From contig NEEC01000012.1 of NCBI GenBank assembly GCA_002189035.1, positions 2,108,001-2,172,000 of the forward strand: 64,000 bases of DNA, written 5' to 3'. The stretch is from Utricularia gibba. Taxonomy: Eukaryota > Streptophyta > Magnoliopsida > Lamiales > Lentibulariaceae. The notes beneath the pieces are model-generated. The model was not told the DNA's origin, made no database searches, and saw only the letters and a program-made list of their open reading frames with translations. Every line of letters begins with the position of its first letter. Positions within the stretch are counted from its first letter, which is position 1. The position numbers and the translations under genes are program-made. Shown piece by piece: positions 1-12,500 of this stretch.

Positions 1-502
1 ACATGTCTCTTCTGCATTTTGTTAGTTTGATATTAAAATTCATTTCATGAACAAGGTTTTGAACTTGCAATTCGATGAAAACTGAAGATTGGATTTTTTA
101 CACAGATAATGTGAATAATTCTGATATTTTGTTGCTGTCTGAAAGTTTATGGGCTGTGAAGTAACGATAAGCATGCTCGGATCAGTATAAGCAGATCTTG
201 TTTCTTATCTTTAACTTTTAATGATCCACTTGCAAACTCTGTGAAACATTATTGTAGTTGCTGATTGTTCTGTGTGTTTCTCTTTGAGATAGCATTTCAT
301 ATTTCATCAATTTCTGTTGCTTTCAGATTATCTTTAAAATATATATAAGTTGATGTAATTAAAACTAGCAGGGTGTCTGGAAATGCCAATCCTTTAGGTG
401 GGGTTTGAGTTACATTTTACCTTATGCATCATTGAAGAAGCGTTTGAGAGTGCTAGTGTTTGATATTGCATTTGGTCCTGATATCCAGGCTTGTCTCCAA
501 GA
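1..502. other. Unique left flank, no gene recognised
   Basis: AT-rich sequence with no convincing coding exon on either strand. It is not repeated elsewhere in the window: homology with unit 3 of the array begins near 503, so the left breakpoint of the duplicated unit lies there. A pyrimidine-rich stretch ending in CAG near 326 could be a splice acceptor of a 5' leader intron of the ALP1-like gene, but this cannot be shown from sequence alone. Confidence 0.5.
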
Positions 503-593
503 TCTATCTCTCCTAGTTGCACTTTCTGTGTTGCTCTTTTTGCATTCTTCTGAAGCAATGGTCCATTTTGGCAGCTGACAGGGTTTTGAACTC

Positions 594-2039
594 ATGGGGC
601 CTATCAGGAATAACAAGAAAAGGAAAATGGAGAAGAAAGTGGATGATAATTCTCTAGTTTCCGGGTCCTCGGAGGAGGATTTTACACAGTGGTGGGAAAC
701 TCTTTCAAAAACAGTTGCAGGTAATACATAAAATGTCTGTTTGCATGACAGCTCTGTACATGGCAGTCATCTATATCCATGTTCCTACTTATCCTGTTAT
801 GCCTCTGTTCTGTGATGGCTGCATTCCTGATCTGGAAAAATGAACAGGTTAGAATAGTATGGTTGCTTCTGTCTCGTTTTCCACATCAGTTGCATTTTCT
901 CCTTGCTCTAGCGGCTGCATGAGAAATGGATCCGAGTTGCATTCTGTCTTCCCCATTTACCTGAACTTCACTGCTCTGAAGTTCATTTCTTGCATTCTTG
1001 CAGGCGATCCATCGTGTTCACGGCCATTGGACCAGTTCAAAAACACCTTCCGGATGTCGAAAAAATGCTTCGATTACATCTGCTCACTGGTGAGGGATCA
1101 CATGATGGTTAAGACACACTTTGCCTTCTCAAACGGGAAGCTCATGTCACTGTATGATCAAGTGGCTTTAGCTCTCACACGCCTTGCTTCTGGTAACTCA
1201 TTGATCTCGATCGGCGACTCGTTCGGCGCGCACCATTCGACGGTGTCGCAGATCACTTGGCGCTTCGTTGAAGGCATAGAAGAGAACGGCCTCCGCCACC
1301 TCCAGTGGCCGTCATCGGAGCATGAAATGAGCAGAATAAAGCAGAAGTTTGAGAAAATCAGGGGCTTCCCAACTGCTGTGGTGCAATAGACACTACTCAT
1401 GTAACGATGCTGCTGACCTCTTCAGACCAAGAATCTGAAACCTGGCTGGATGAGATGCAGAACCACAGCATGATACTGCAGGCCATCGTTGGCCCTGATA
1501 TGAGATTCCTGAGTGTTGTCACTGGCTGGCCGGGAAAACTGAACGACTCCTCCGTCCTGCAGAACTCCAACTTCTTCAAACTCTGCGAAAACAGGCGGAA
1601 GCTCGACGGCCGGAAGATGCATCTGTCCCAGGAAACAGAGCTGGGAGAGTACATAATCGGGGACTCAGGGTTCCCACTCCTGCCATGGCTCCTCACCCCA
1701 TACCAAGGCAAGGATCTCTCCGAAAACGAAGCAGAATTCAACAAGAGGCTCCTCGCAACTCATGCCGTCTCCCAGAAAGCTCTAGTGAGGCTCAAGGACG
1801 TGTGGAGGATGATCCATGGCGAAATGTGGCGACCAGACAAGCATAAGCTTCCCAGATTCATCCTCGTCTGCTGCATTCTTCACAACATCGTCATCGAAAT
1901 GGATGGCGGAGATGACTTTCTCCCAGCACAGCAGCAGCAGCCGCAGCATGATCCTGGATACAGACAACAAGTGTGTGAAACCGTTGATAAAGCTGCGTTG
2001 CTTGTGAGGGACAAGCTGTGTATGTATTTTTCAGGATAA
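594..2039 (+). pseudogene. ALP1-like Harbinger-derived nuclease-fold gene, copy 1 (one-base frame break)
   Basis: Two exons, 594-720 and 1004-2039, joined by a GT-AG intron in phase 1. The protein begins MGPIRNNKKRKMEKK, a basic start typical of plant ALP1-like proteins, followed by a DDE_4 (Harbinger/HARBI1 class) core. The IDTTH motif carries the first acidic residue and the WPGKLNDSS region the second. Where active Harbinger transposases have their catalytic Glu, the sequence reads VSQKALVRLK, so Glu appears replaced by Gln. This matches domesticated ALP1-type proteins, which act with Polycomb-linked chromatin factors rather than as nucleases (family knowledge). The reading frame breaks at 1361-1364, where four G stand in place of the five at 15010-15014 in copy 2. 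With that base the length would be 387 residues, as in copy 2. The break may be a sequencing error. No terminal inverted repeats were found. Confidence 0.8.
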
Positions 2040-5000
2040 TGCAGCTCCCCACATCACAGTTCGAACATGGTTTTCAAAATTTTTACCAACAAATATTCGT
2101 TTTTTTTCAAAACGGTCGGGTCACCAGATGGTATGAACAAGAAAAATAGGAATTTTCAAATTTCAGATTATATTTAAAAGCCGAAATTTCAAAAACATAA
2201 GAAAATAATCTATAGTTTTTTATTTTTAAATATATTTATCCGTAATTACAAAATTTGAATATTACTTATTCTATATAATTTTTCAAAATATTTAATGGAT
2301 TGATTATTCATGCATAGAGTTGTACATGGATACTTGTCAACTCAAATATTTGTCGAGTTAACTTGTCATAAGTCTGACTCATTACCTCTAATCATAAAAA
2401 ATGGATATGGGATGGATTCATAATATACGAGTATGGATAGACTCGACGAATTAGACAAATTAGGCTGGAAATATAGTTAAACAACAAAAAAATGTATTTT
2501 TTTTATTAAATGAGTTGGATAATTCAATCAATTGATCAAGAACTTATGAATTAAATTTAATTTATGTTAGTATATATAAATTATATAGTGATCCGGATCA
2601 ACATGTTAGACCCATTGATCCGTATTTACCAAATCGAACTTATGCCCATCTCTAATTCATACATATTAATTTTTGGGCCCGAGGCCCAATACCATGTCAC
2701 TTAATTGTCGTTGCATCAAGTCCTAATGACCGAAAATCAGGGAATCAAGTTTCTCCTTCACTCGCTCTCACTTTTCGCAATCGAACATGGCGATCAAGCG
2801 AGGTTTACGTTTTTAAATTCTTCTGCATCTGATATTGAGGTTTTTTTGTTTGAATTTTTTTTCTATGATCTTGGGGCATGGATTATTTTGTTTTCCATTT
2901 TGTTAATTGTGATTGCTAATTTTTTATCGTCGTGTGAGGTCCTGTCGCATGCCAAGACGGCACCTGTGTCCCCTACGTCCGACGAAAAAGAAGTGAAACA
3001 TTTCCTGTTGTTATGATATCCAGTGTTATAATTTTGTTTCCGACATGTTTATCGGAGGAAGTGGGTCAGGCGAATTGCGACCCATGTCGCACACCAAGAG
3101 TATCTCCAAGGGCTGTATCTGTTGGGTGCTGAAATGTTTCCAGCAAGTTGGAAGTATAATTGTGTCGGGCCTGTGCTGTTGCTTGGTGAACCTAATGGTC
3201 ATGCGGTCTAGACAGGAGGCAGTTGAACCGAATCAGTTGTGGTATTGATATAGCAACGCCTGTGAGATCACTAGAAAGGGTGGGTGGGGATGGAAATTAT
3301 GTCTGAGTATAACCTCTGGTATTTTTCTGTGCAAGTTTTGCAGGTGTATGTGCAGTGTCACATACCAGAGGTTTGTATCTGTTTGGTGTTGAGGGAGAGT
3401 ATTGCACCTGGTTGCATACTCACAGTGAATTTCTTGAGAAATCTCAAGCTCATGAACTTTCCAATTTTCTTGATTTCACCTAGTAAATCTTTGCAGATGT
3501 TTGCTACATACTATACACACATTACACTTGTCTAAACACTACCATGTTTACACACCAGAAGGGCACAGGCGCCTTGGTCTCCAAGGACTTCAGCCATAAG
3601 GAATGCTCCCCTTTCCTCCTGAGATCGCATGCAACTCTTCCTAAGGAAGAGAGGTTGGTAAATCACACATCAAGATTGCAAATTTTACAGTTATGATTAA
3701 TCTCTTATATTTCAATATTGGATCCAAAATGTTACCCAAAATTCATACCAATGATATATAAATCTACTCCGCCCTCACCCCATTGATTCAATTCGTAAAG
3801 AATATTGTGTTTTTACAACTATTTTAAGAAATTATACCAAAAATATGCTGCAGCGAGGTGATTTGATTTGTACTGTAGGGGGACAGACAAAATTTACACA
3901 TGCCAAAATGAAATTAAAAAAAAACGTTTCACATGGTTTGTAAATAAAATTAGTTTAAAATTATACAACTCTTCTTATATTATAGCATTTAATATATTAT
4001 ATTATTATATAAAATATTATGATATAAATATGCTTTCAATATAAATTAAAAAATAATATAGCAAATACATCATTAAGTAAATTAATATATATTCAACATA
4101 CATCTAATTTCTAAAATGGATAACATTTGAGTGTATAAATGAAAGTGGTTGGATGCGACGTTTTACCGAACGGCCGGAAAAGGCCTCCCATCGACCCTCA
4201 TAAAAAACTTACCACTTGTGAATTCGGACACGTACACTTCATTACAATTAAATAAACCACAAATCCTTGTCAATGATTCATGTCTACCTTGTCCACATGC
4301 GACTTGTCCATTATTGCAATTATTTCAAATAAAATTTGTTTTTAATTGTCACACACACACAAAAATAAAATAAAATAAAAAACAGGGCGTACGCCACAGC
4401 CACTGATTACAACTCATTTTGTTGCACTAAAGTCCATCTTGCTTTTTTATCACAATAAAAATTTATCATTAGGATGAGTAAAATTATTACGATGAAATTG
4501 CGTCAAAAAATCCTGATATTTAATATTTTTATTGTTTTTAATATGAATAATGTATTTCATCCCAATTGATAAAATAGATCTTTGAAATATTGTGTATCGG
4601 GTATAATTAATTTCTAAATTTTTTGTCTTTAGTCATCACTGTTTGAATCCGAACATAACTAACCCCAATTATTCAATAAATTAAATTAAAATTAGTTGAG
4701 AACCAATTTTATCAAAATTTTAAAATAATTTAGGACTATTTATGTCGACTATTTCAAATATTGAAGACTAATTATATTAAAATAATAGATATTAAATTAT
4801 TTGAGACCAAATTTCTAAATCAAGAAGATCAATTTTTTAGTATTTTGAAATATTAAGGATTAATTATACTAAATTTTTAAATAATGGAAATAATAGTAAA
4901 GATAATTGTGTAAATTTTACAAATATTGGATATCAATGGATAACCCAAGTTATTACACATGAAAAGATGATCGATTAATTTTCTAAATTTCTTTCATTAT

Positions 5001-7888
5001 CATGAATACACTAATCAATATTAAGTTGAGCGCTAATTTGATATAAATTCCCACCATAGTCATTAATTAGAGTTTGTGTCATTATCATGATTACACTAAT
5101 CAATGTTAGTTGGGTTTTAAAACATTAATCATTCATTCTTAATTTTATGTGGGTTATGTTACAACCCCCAATCTCTATCTCCTCCTTTCAATTAAAATTA
5201 TATAGAAAATATTAGTTGGTATATTAAAATTTCACGTTTACTAAATGAGAAGAGATTTATTAAGGATTCGGATTTACCTAGTGTTTATATATCCTAATTC
5301 TACTTTAATATTTTTATGTTTCACTACTTCACTTTTTATTTATAATGTATAATGCAATTCTTCAAATAAAAAGTACTTGATCAATCAGATATTAAGTTTA
5401 AAATGAAGCAATCTTTTAAAGAAATAAAATTAGTCCGCAATGAATCAATATCTTTGCAATCCAATCTATAGAAATGATGTCATGCTTACAAAACAAAAAT
5501 AAAATGAAGGTGATAAATTATATTAAATACTATAATCAAATCTTGATTATTCTAAAATTTTTCTAAAACTCAAAGTAATAATATTATTCTTAAAATACAT
5601 TGCAACTATAATATTTATTAACTAGAATACTACTCTTCTCATATAGGTAGTGAGATAAATCTATTTAAAAGAAAATAATTATAATAAAAAATAGAAATTA
5701 TGGCTCAATTTTACTTTTTTTGGTCCATTATAAATAGATTGAACTCAATAGTATTCAAAGGCCAAATGAAATAAACGCCTCATATTCGAGAAAAAAATAC
5801 CTGGTGCATTACTCAAAATCTAATTTTTCAATAGATCAAACTTGATTCCTTAGTTACATGACCCGAAGATCTATGATATTACATCGTAGATCGAGGGTTT
5901 CAAATTCCTCAATACTTGAGTCTCATGTTTGTATATGTGGATTTAAAACAAGTTAATAAAATAATATATTATACATATAAGAGTATATTAGAGAATTCAT
6001 TTTTATATGTGGAATCTATACATAAACAATTCTAACAAACATATAAAATTGATAATTCTATATAATTGAACCCTATCTCCAAACATATATCTCATTCTAA
6101 ACCATTGTTTACATGATACAATAAAACTAAAATAATCTAAACCATTTTTATTTAAATCTACCTAACAAACATGGCCTAAGAATCTTATGATTCTTTAATA
6201 TTATTCATCTAGTGATGAGATCAAGTAAAATTAAAAAGTATCACTAGTCTTATTTGTGTGATCCTCATTCTCATTATCTTTTCTATCCGTATTCTCATTA
6301 TCCCTATTACAATATGAATAACATATTCAAATTGGACAAGCAAACACACAAAGTATCCATTGAATTAATAAAATTAGATATAAAAAAGAATCATTTATAA
6401 AATTTTCATCTATTGTTCTTATCTCAAACACTCCATCAAACGCTTTTTTTAATGGCAAGATTTTCATTAGTCTTTAAATAATATGTACAAATGAAAATGA
6501 TATGTTTAAAAAAAGAAAAATAAAAATGAAAGATTGTGAATGTGGATAATAATAGGAATTTTGTCTCAATGGTAAAAAATGGTTCAAATAATCGTATCAT
6601 TTACAAAAATGGCCACTTATACATCTTATCTCATATATTAAATTAAAAAATTTATATCATAAATAACCAATTCTTTCGCACAATATTTGAGATGAAACTT
6701 TTAATTCATTCTCAAATAATCACCTATATATGCACGTGTATTTCCCTTCATCAATTTTTGCATTCAATGAAACAATTATAATTGAACTGGTGTTATAAGA
6801 ATATTCATCTCCAAACACTAAATCAAATGCTAGTATAATGTTTCATGATTTCGTATTTATTATTAAAATAGGATTTAGAGGTAACATTAACGCATTAAAA
6901 CCATGACGTTGAGACAGCTGGACAACATAGGGGCAGATGGGAGTTAGAGGCTTTCCCATTAGCATTTAAAGTCAAATCGTGATGCATGCGCGCCAACACC
7001 TAACTACCTCCGTCTGTTGACTTTTTTTCTTTTTCTTTTTATTTACAAAAATAAGTGAAAACAAATTTTCATTTTTTTTTAATTTAAGCCGTTAATTTAT
7101 TTCACTATTTTCAAAATTAGTCAACAAATAGTAACAAGATAGGCTCTTTTCCTTATTATTTCGGTGATAATTTCGATTTATTGTTTTTATATTCTTTTTC
7201 TTTTTGGAAAAATATTGAGTCATTTTTATTTGAATTTTTCAAATGAGATCGATTGATGTGGGGGGGGGGGGGGGATAAAGAACTGGTCACAAATGTAGAC
7301 AATAATTCCAATTAAAATTGAGTTGAGGGCAAGAGATCCAAATATAAGATTGAAAAAATTACGTAGATAATCCATATTATTTTCTTAAATAACATACTAT
7401 TTTTAGTGTGTGATAAAACTAATCGTCGTATCTGTAAAAAGTTAATATTAATATGTGAGAGAGAAAGTCACCATGGTTAATTTTCTAAATGGTCCCATAA
7501 TTTATACTCAACAAATTATATTTATTTCTATTCAAATAGTGGGGATTACAAATATTGAAAAATAATGTTAAATTTTAAAAATTAAATATATTTATTGTAT
7601 TAAATAGTGAAAATTAATTATATGAACGAATATAAAGGTATAATTTTGATAAATAGTAAGAATGTTTGGCGCATTATTTTTGGAATAATGTGAAAATATA
7701 ATATAAATTATTGGGATTTATTATTCGGTTTTATGGCGCATCCGTAGCTCCATCGTGGACACTGTCGCTGCTTACAAATAAGCGCTCTTCAAACTTGCAT
7801 TTGCGTACCTCACGGCGGTGTTGGTCGTCTTCTACTTCTACCGCCGTCTCCTTCTTCTTCTTCTTCTGGGGAAAAGAAGATCGTGAAC
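2040..7888. other. AT-rich spacer between ALP1-like and KCS in unit 1
   Basis: No gene recognised. Segment 2719-3660 is conserved in all three units (near 9693-10545 and 16425-17480). It looks like the start of a former gene: a pyrimidine-rich leader, then ATGGCGATCAAGCGAG followed by GT, then GC-richer blocks encoding a short Cys-containing open stretch. I do not recognise the product. Segment near 4140-4400 (shared with 11020-11270 and 18300-18560) is another conserved block. The rest is AT-rich, with the KCS upstream region from about 6900. A 15-G run lies at 7260-7274. Confidence 0.55.
7260..7274 (+). repeat. Mononucleotide G15 tract upstream of KCS copy 1
   Basis: Fifteen consecutive G, about 615 bp upstream of the KCS start. 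The aligned position in unit 3 (near 21437-21442) has six G, so the run has expanded in unit 1 or contracted in unit 3 since the duplication. Long G runs are also prone to assembly error. Confidence 0.85.
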
Positions 7889-9501
7889 ATGGAGTTTCCA
7901 ATTGTTTTCGTTTACTCCATCGCTGCACTGCCCTTGCTTTATCTTGTATACAGATACTTCCACCGGAAAAGCGGTCGGAATTGTTACATACTTGACTACG
8001 AATGTCACAAACCGACGCCGGACAGGAAAGTGAGCTCCAAATTCTCGGGGGAAGTGATCCGCCGGAATAAACATCTCGGCATATACGAGTACAAATTCCT
8101 GTTGAAAGCTATCGTTAGCTCCGGCATCGGCGAAGAGACGTACTCGCCGCGGATGATGTTCGAGGGACGGGAGGCATCGGCGGAACTCGCCGACGCGTTA
8201 TGGGAGATGGACGAGTTCTTCCTGGACAGTATCGGGAAACTGTTAGACCGTACCGGGATCCCGGCGGCGGAAATCGACGTCTTGGTTGTTAACATCTCAA
8301 TGCTGGCGGTGATGCCATCGTTATCGGCAAGGATAATCAATTTCTACAAAATGAGACACGATGTGAAGGTGTATAATCTCACTGGAATGGGATGCAGCGC
8401 GAGCTTAATCTCGATTAACCTCGTGGAGAGCATTTTCAAGAATTTGGAAAACGTGAATGCTCTGATCGTGGCCTCTGAATCCCTATCCCTGGGATGGTAC
8501 TCCGGCTGCGACAGATCCATGCTTCTGTGTAACTGCCTTTTCCGATCCGGCGGATGCGCGATTCTTCTGACGAACAAACCGTCTCTCAAATCGAAAGCTA
8601 TGTTCAAATTGAGAAACCTAGTCAGAACTCACCACGGCGCCAGAGACGAATCCTACAATTGCTGCTTGCAATGCGAGGACGATAATGGAGCCACCGGATT
8701 TCATCTCGGAAAAGATCTTCCCAATGCGGCGACCAGAGCTTTCATCCACAATCTCAAAGAAATGGCCCCCAAAATCCTTCCCATCTCCGAACTAGTCCGT
8801 TTCATCCTCCTCCGATTACTCCACAAACGCAACAGCTGCGCCCCCAAACCCAAAATCAACTTCAAAACCGGAGTCGACCACTTCTGCCTCCATACTGGAG
8901 GAAAAGCCGTCATCGACGCCGTCGCCGAGAACCTATCCTTGACGGAATCCGACGTCGAACCCGCTCGAATGACGCTTCACAGGTTCGACAACATTCGGAT
9001 CCCATTTACAAGTGCTTATACTTCTATTTGTCGGTAAACCGGTTTGCAAAATAAAAAAAAAAAACCGCGAGATGATCATTTCATGGGTTCACCGCCGGCA
9101 ACTCACTCGTCGGAAGTTACTTGGATTACAGGTTCGGGAACACATCCGCCAGTAGCCTGTGGTACGTCCTCTCCTACATGCAAGCCAAAAAGAGGCTGAA
9201 AAAAGGCGACACGGTGCTGATGATCAGCTTCGGAGCTGGGTTCAAGTGCAACAGCTGTGCCTGGGAGGTGGTTCGGGATCTGGATGGGGAGAACACCGTC
9301 TGGAAAGAGTTCATAGACGAGTACCCGAAGCATGACCTGGGTGTCAACAACGCCTTCATTAGGAAATATGGGTGGATCAAGGATGAGGATCCGGATAGCT
9401 TCTGGTTCCCGGATGACATTGAGATCCCTGAGGATGACCAAGAAATCCCTGCGATCGTGGAGCACATCAAATCCTTGAGATCCAAAGCAAATCACCTGTA
9501 A
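7889..9501 (+). CDS. 3-ketoacyl-CoA synthase (KCS3/12/19-like), copy 1
   Basis: Condensing enzyme of the ER fatty-acid elongase, joining malonyl-CoA to long-chain acyl-CoA for waxes, suberin or sphingolipids. Exons 7889-8982 and 9132-9501 give 487 residues. ATG at 7889 is chosen because a hydrophobic anchor (residues 4-24) follows at once. The FAE1_CUT1_RppA domain follows with the triad Cys169 (GMGCSA), His335 (FCLHTGG) and Asn368 (HRFGNTS). His-Asn spacing is 33 residues, as in FAE1. Motifs such as [13 protein letters not shown] and [10 protein letters not shown] resemble the Arabidopsis KCS3/KCS12/KCS19 group. The 149-bp intron (8983-9131) splits the codon just before FGNTS, so the catalytic Asn is read only after splicing; read-through meets a stop at 9037. 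This is the intact copy of the pair. Exact substrate cannot be inferred. Confidence 0.9.
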
Positions 9502-12500
9502 GGTTTGTATGCTGACCTATGTACTTGTATATGTTGATTGTGGTTGGGCATTGGATGCAGTTGTTTCGGCAAGAACAAACTCTCTGCATTTGAAAAGAAG
9601 TACGAATGAATTTGCAAAACACAAAGTGGGAGGCCAAGATCTCGCATTTAGAATCTACTGGAAGCAATACGAGCCAGGATTAGATAGGTCAAACCCTAAT
9701 AACCGAAAATCAGGGAATCAAGTTTCTCCTTCACTCGCTCTCACTTTTCGCAATCGAACATGGCGATCAAGCGAGGTTTACGTTTTGAAATTCTTCTGCA
9801 TCTGATATTGAGGTTTTTTGTTTGAATTGTTTTTCTATGATCTTGCAGCATTGATAATCTTGTTTTCCATTTTGTTAATTGTGATTGCTAATTTTTTATC
9901 GTCGTGTGAGGTCCTGTCGCATGCCAAGAAGAAATGGAACATTTCTTGTTGTTATGATATCCAGTGTTATAATTTTGTTGATGACATGTTTATCTGAGGA
10001 AGTGGGTCAGGCGAATTGCGACCCATGTCGCACACCAAGAGTATCTCCAAGGGCTGTATCTGTTGGGTGCTGATTTGTTTCCAGCAAGTTGGAAGTATAA
10101 TTGTGTCGGGCCTGTGTTGCTGCTTGGTGAACCTAATGGCCATGCAATCTAGACAGGAGACAGTTGTGGTATTGATATAGAAACGCCTGTGAGATCAGAA
10201 AAGGTGGGTATGGGAATTATGTCTGAGGATAACCTCTGGTATTTTTCTGTGCAAGTTTTGCTTGTGAATGTGCAGTGTCGCATACAAGAGTTTTGTATCT
10301 GATTGGTTTTGAGGGAGAGTATTGTGCCTGGTTGCATACTCACAGTGAATTTCTTGAGAAATCTCAAGCTCATGAAGTTTCCAATTTTCTATACACACAT
10401 GACACACCAGAAGGGTTCACAGGCGCCCCTAGCCACCCGGGTTCAGTCTGGCCTGGTCTCCAAGCACTTCAGCCATCGGGAATGCTCCCCTTTCCTCCTG
10501 AGCTCGCATGCAACTCTCCCTAAGAAAGAAAGGTAAATCACACATCAAGATTGCAAATTTTACAGTTATGAATCTCTTATATTTCAACATGGTATCTAAA
10601 ATGTTACCCGAAATTCCATACCACTGATTTATCAATCAACTCCACCCTCACCCCTGACCCTACTTGTAAAGAGCATGTTGGCAAATGAAAACGATATGTG
10701 AAAAATAGTGTGTTTTACAGCTATTTTAAGAAATTATACCAAAAATATGCTGCAGCGAGGTTATTTGATTTGCGCTGAAAAAATTTACATGGTTTGAATC
10801 CCAATTGCCAAGTATTGTTTAGGATTGATTATAATGTTTTGTTTTGTACTTTGAATATAAAATAATTTACATTATGTAGAATAATAGAATGTGAGATTAT
10901 GCTAATAATATAAATAAAATAAATAAATAAATATATCAAATACATCATTAAGTAAATTAATATATATTCAACATGCATATAATTACTAGAATGGATAACA
11001 TTTGGGTGTATAAGTGAAAGTGGTTGGATGGATGTTTTATCAAACGGCCGGACAAGGCCTCCGGTGGGCGGCCACCCCCATCGACCCTCATAAAAATCTT
11101 ACCACTTGTGAATTCGGACACGTGCAGCTCATTACCAATTAAATAAAGCACAACGCCTTGTCAATGATTCATACCTGCCTTGTCCACATGCGACTTGTCC
11201 ATTATTGCAATTATTTCAAATAAAATTTGTTTTTAATTGTCACACACACAACAAATAAAAAATAAAAAAAAACAGGGCGTACGCCACAGCCACTGGTTAC
11301 AACTCATTTTGTTGCACTAATATTTAATTACCGTTTTTAATTACGTGTTTTATCCCAACTGATAAAATAGATCTTCGAAATATTTTGTATCGGTTATAAT
11401 TAATTTATAAATTTTTTGTCTTTATTCATCACTGTTGTTACCGAACATAATTAACCACAATTATTCAATAAATTGAATTAAAATTAGTTGAGAACCAATT
11501 TTATCAAAATTTTAAAATAATTTAGGACTATTTATGTCGACTATTTCAAATATTGAAGACTAATTATATTAAAATAATAGATATTAAATTATTTGAGACC
11601 AAATTTCTAAATCAAGAAGATCAATTTTATTATTATTTTGAAATATTAAGGATTAATTACGGATATAATAGTAAAGATAATTTTGTAAATTTTACAAATA
11701 TTGAATATCAAAGGATAACCCAAGTTATTACACATGAAAAGATGATCAATTTTCTAAATTTCTGTCATTATCATGAATAAACTAACCAATATTAAGTGGA
11801 GTGCTAATTTGATATAAATCTACCACCATAGTCATTAATTAGACTTGTGTCATTATCATGATTACACTAATCAATGTTAGTTGGGTGTTAAAACATTAAT
11901 CGTTCATTCTTAATTTCAGACTGAATTGATACTCCATCATTTTATTAATAGGATCCATTAATAATGTGGGTTATGTTACAACCCCAATCTCTATTTGCTC
12001 CTTTCAATTAATTTTTTTTTTTACAAATTAGATAGAAAATATTAGTTGATATATTAAAATTTCACGTTTACTAAATGAGAAGAGATTTATTAAGGATTCG
12101 GATTAAGACTTGATATGCTTCAATTTTGAAACATCTACACCTAGGGTTTATATATCCTAATTCTTCTTTAATATTTTTATGTTTCACTACTTCACTTTTT
12201 ATTTATAATATATAATACAATTCTTCAAATAAAAAAGTGCTTGATCAATCAAATCTTGAGTTTCAAATGAAGAAATCTTTTAAAGAAATAGAATTAGTTC
12301 TCAATAATCAACATATTTGCAATCTGATCTATGGAAATGATGTCATATTTGATAAGTCACATTAAATGCCACAATCAAATCTTGATAAGTCTAAAGTTTT
12401 TCTAAAACTCAAAATAATAGTATTGTTTTGAAAATACATTACAGCTATAATATTTATTAACTAGAATAAGATTCTTCTTATGTATGTAGTGAGATAAATC

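Larger units (their letters stand above)
503..9676. repeat. Duplication unit 1 (ALP1-like, spacer, KCS)
   Basis: First full copy of a roughly 9-11 kb unit. It aligns almost continuously with 12911-23890: the ALP1-like exons, the 3' flank, the spacer and the KCS gene with its intron and 3' flank recur in the same order and orientation. The right homology boundary falls at the shared GAGCCAGGAT near 9676 and 23890. Relative to unit 3 it lacks the solo LTR, the MITE-like insertion near 16969 and about 415 bp found at 20119-20533. Coding parts differ by only scattered substitutions, so the duplication is recent. Confidence 0.85.

Noticed and set aside
594-2039. ALP1-like copies as active Harbinger transposons
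   Set aside because: Catalytic Glu is missing, no terminal inverted repeats or Myb-like partner gene is present, and both copies sit in a larger duplicated unit.
5868-5935. SINE-like stretch with GAGGGTTTCAAATTCC
   Set aside because: The B box is imperfect and no A box or target duplication could be recognised.
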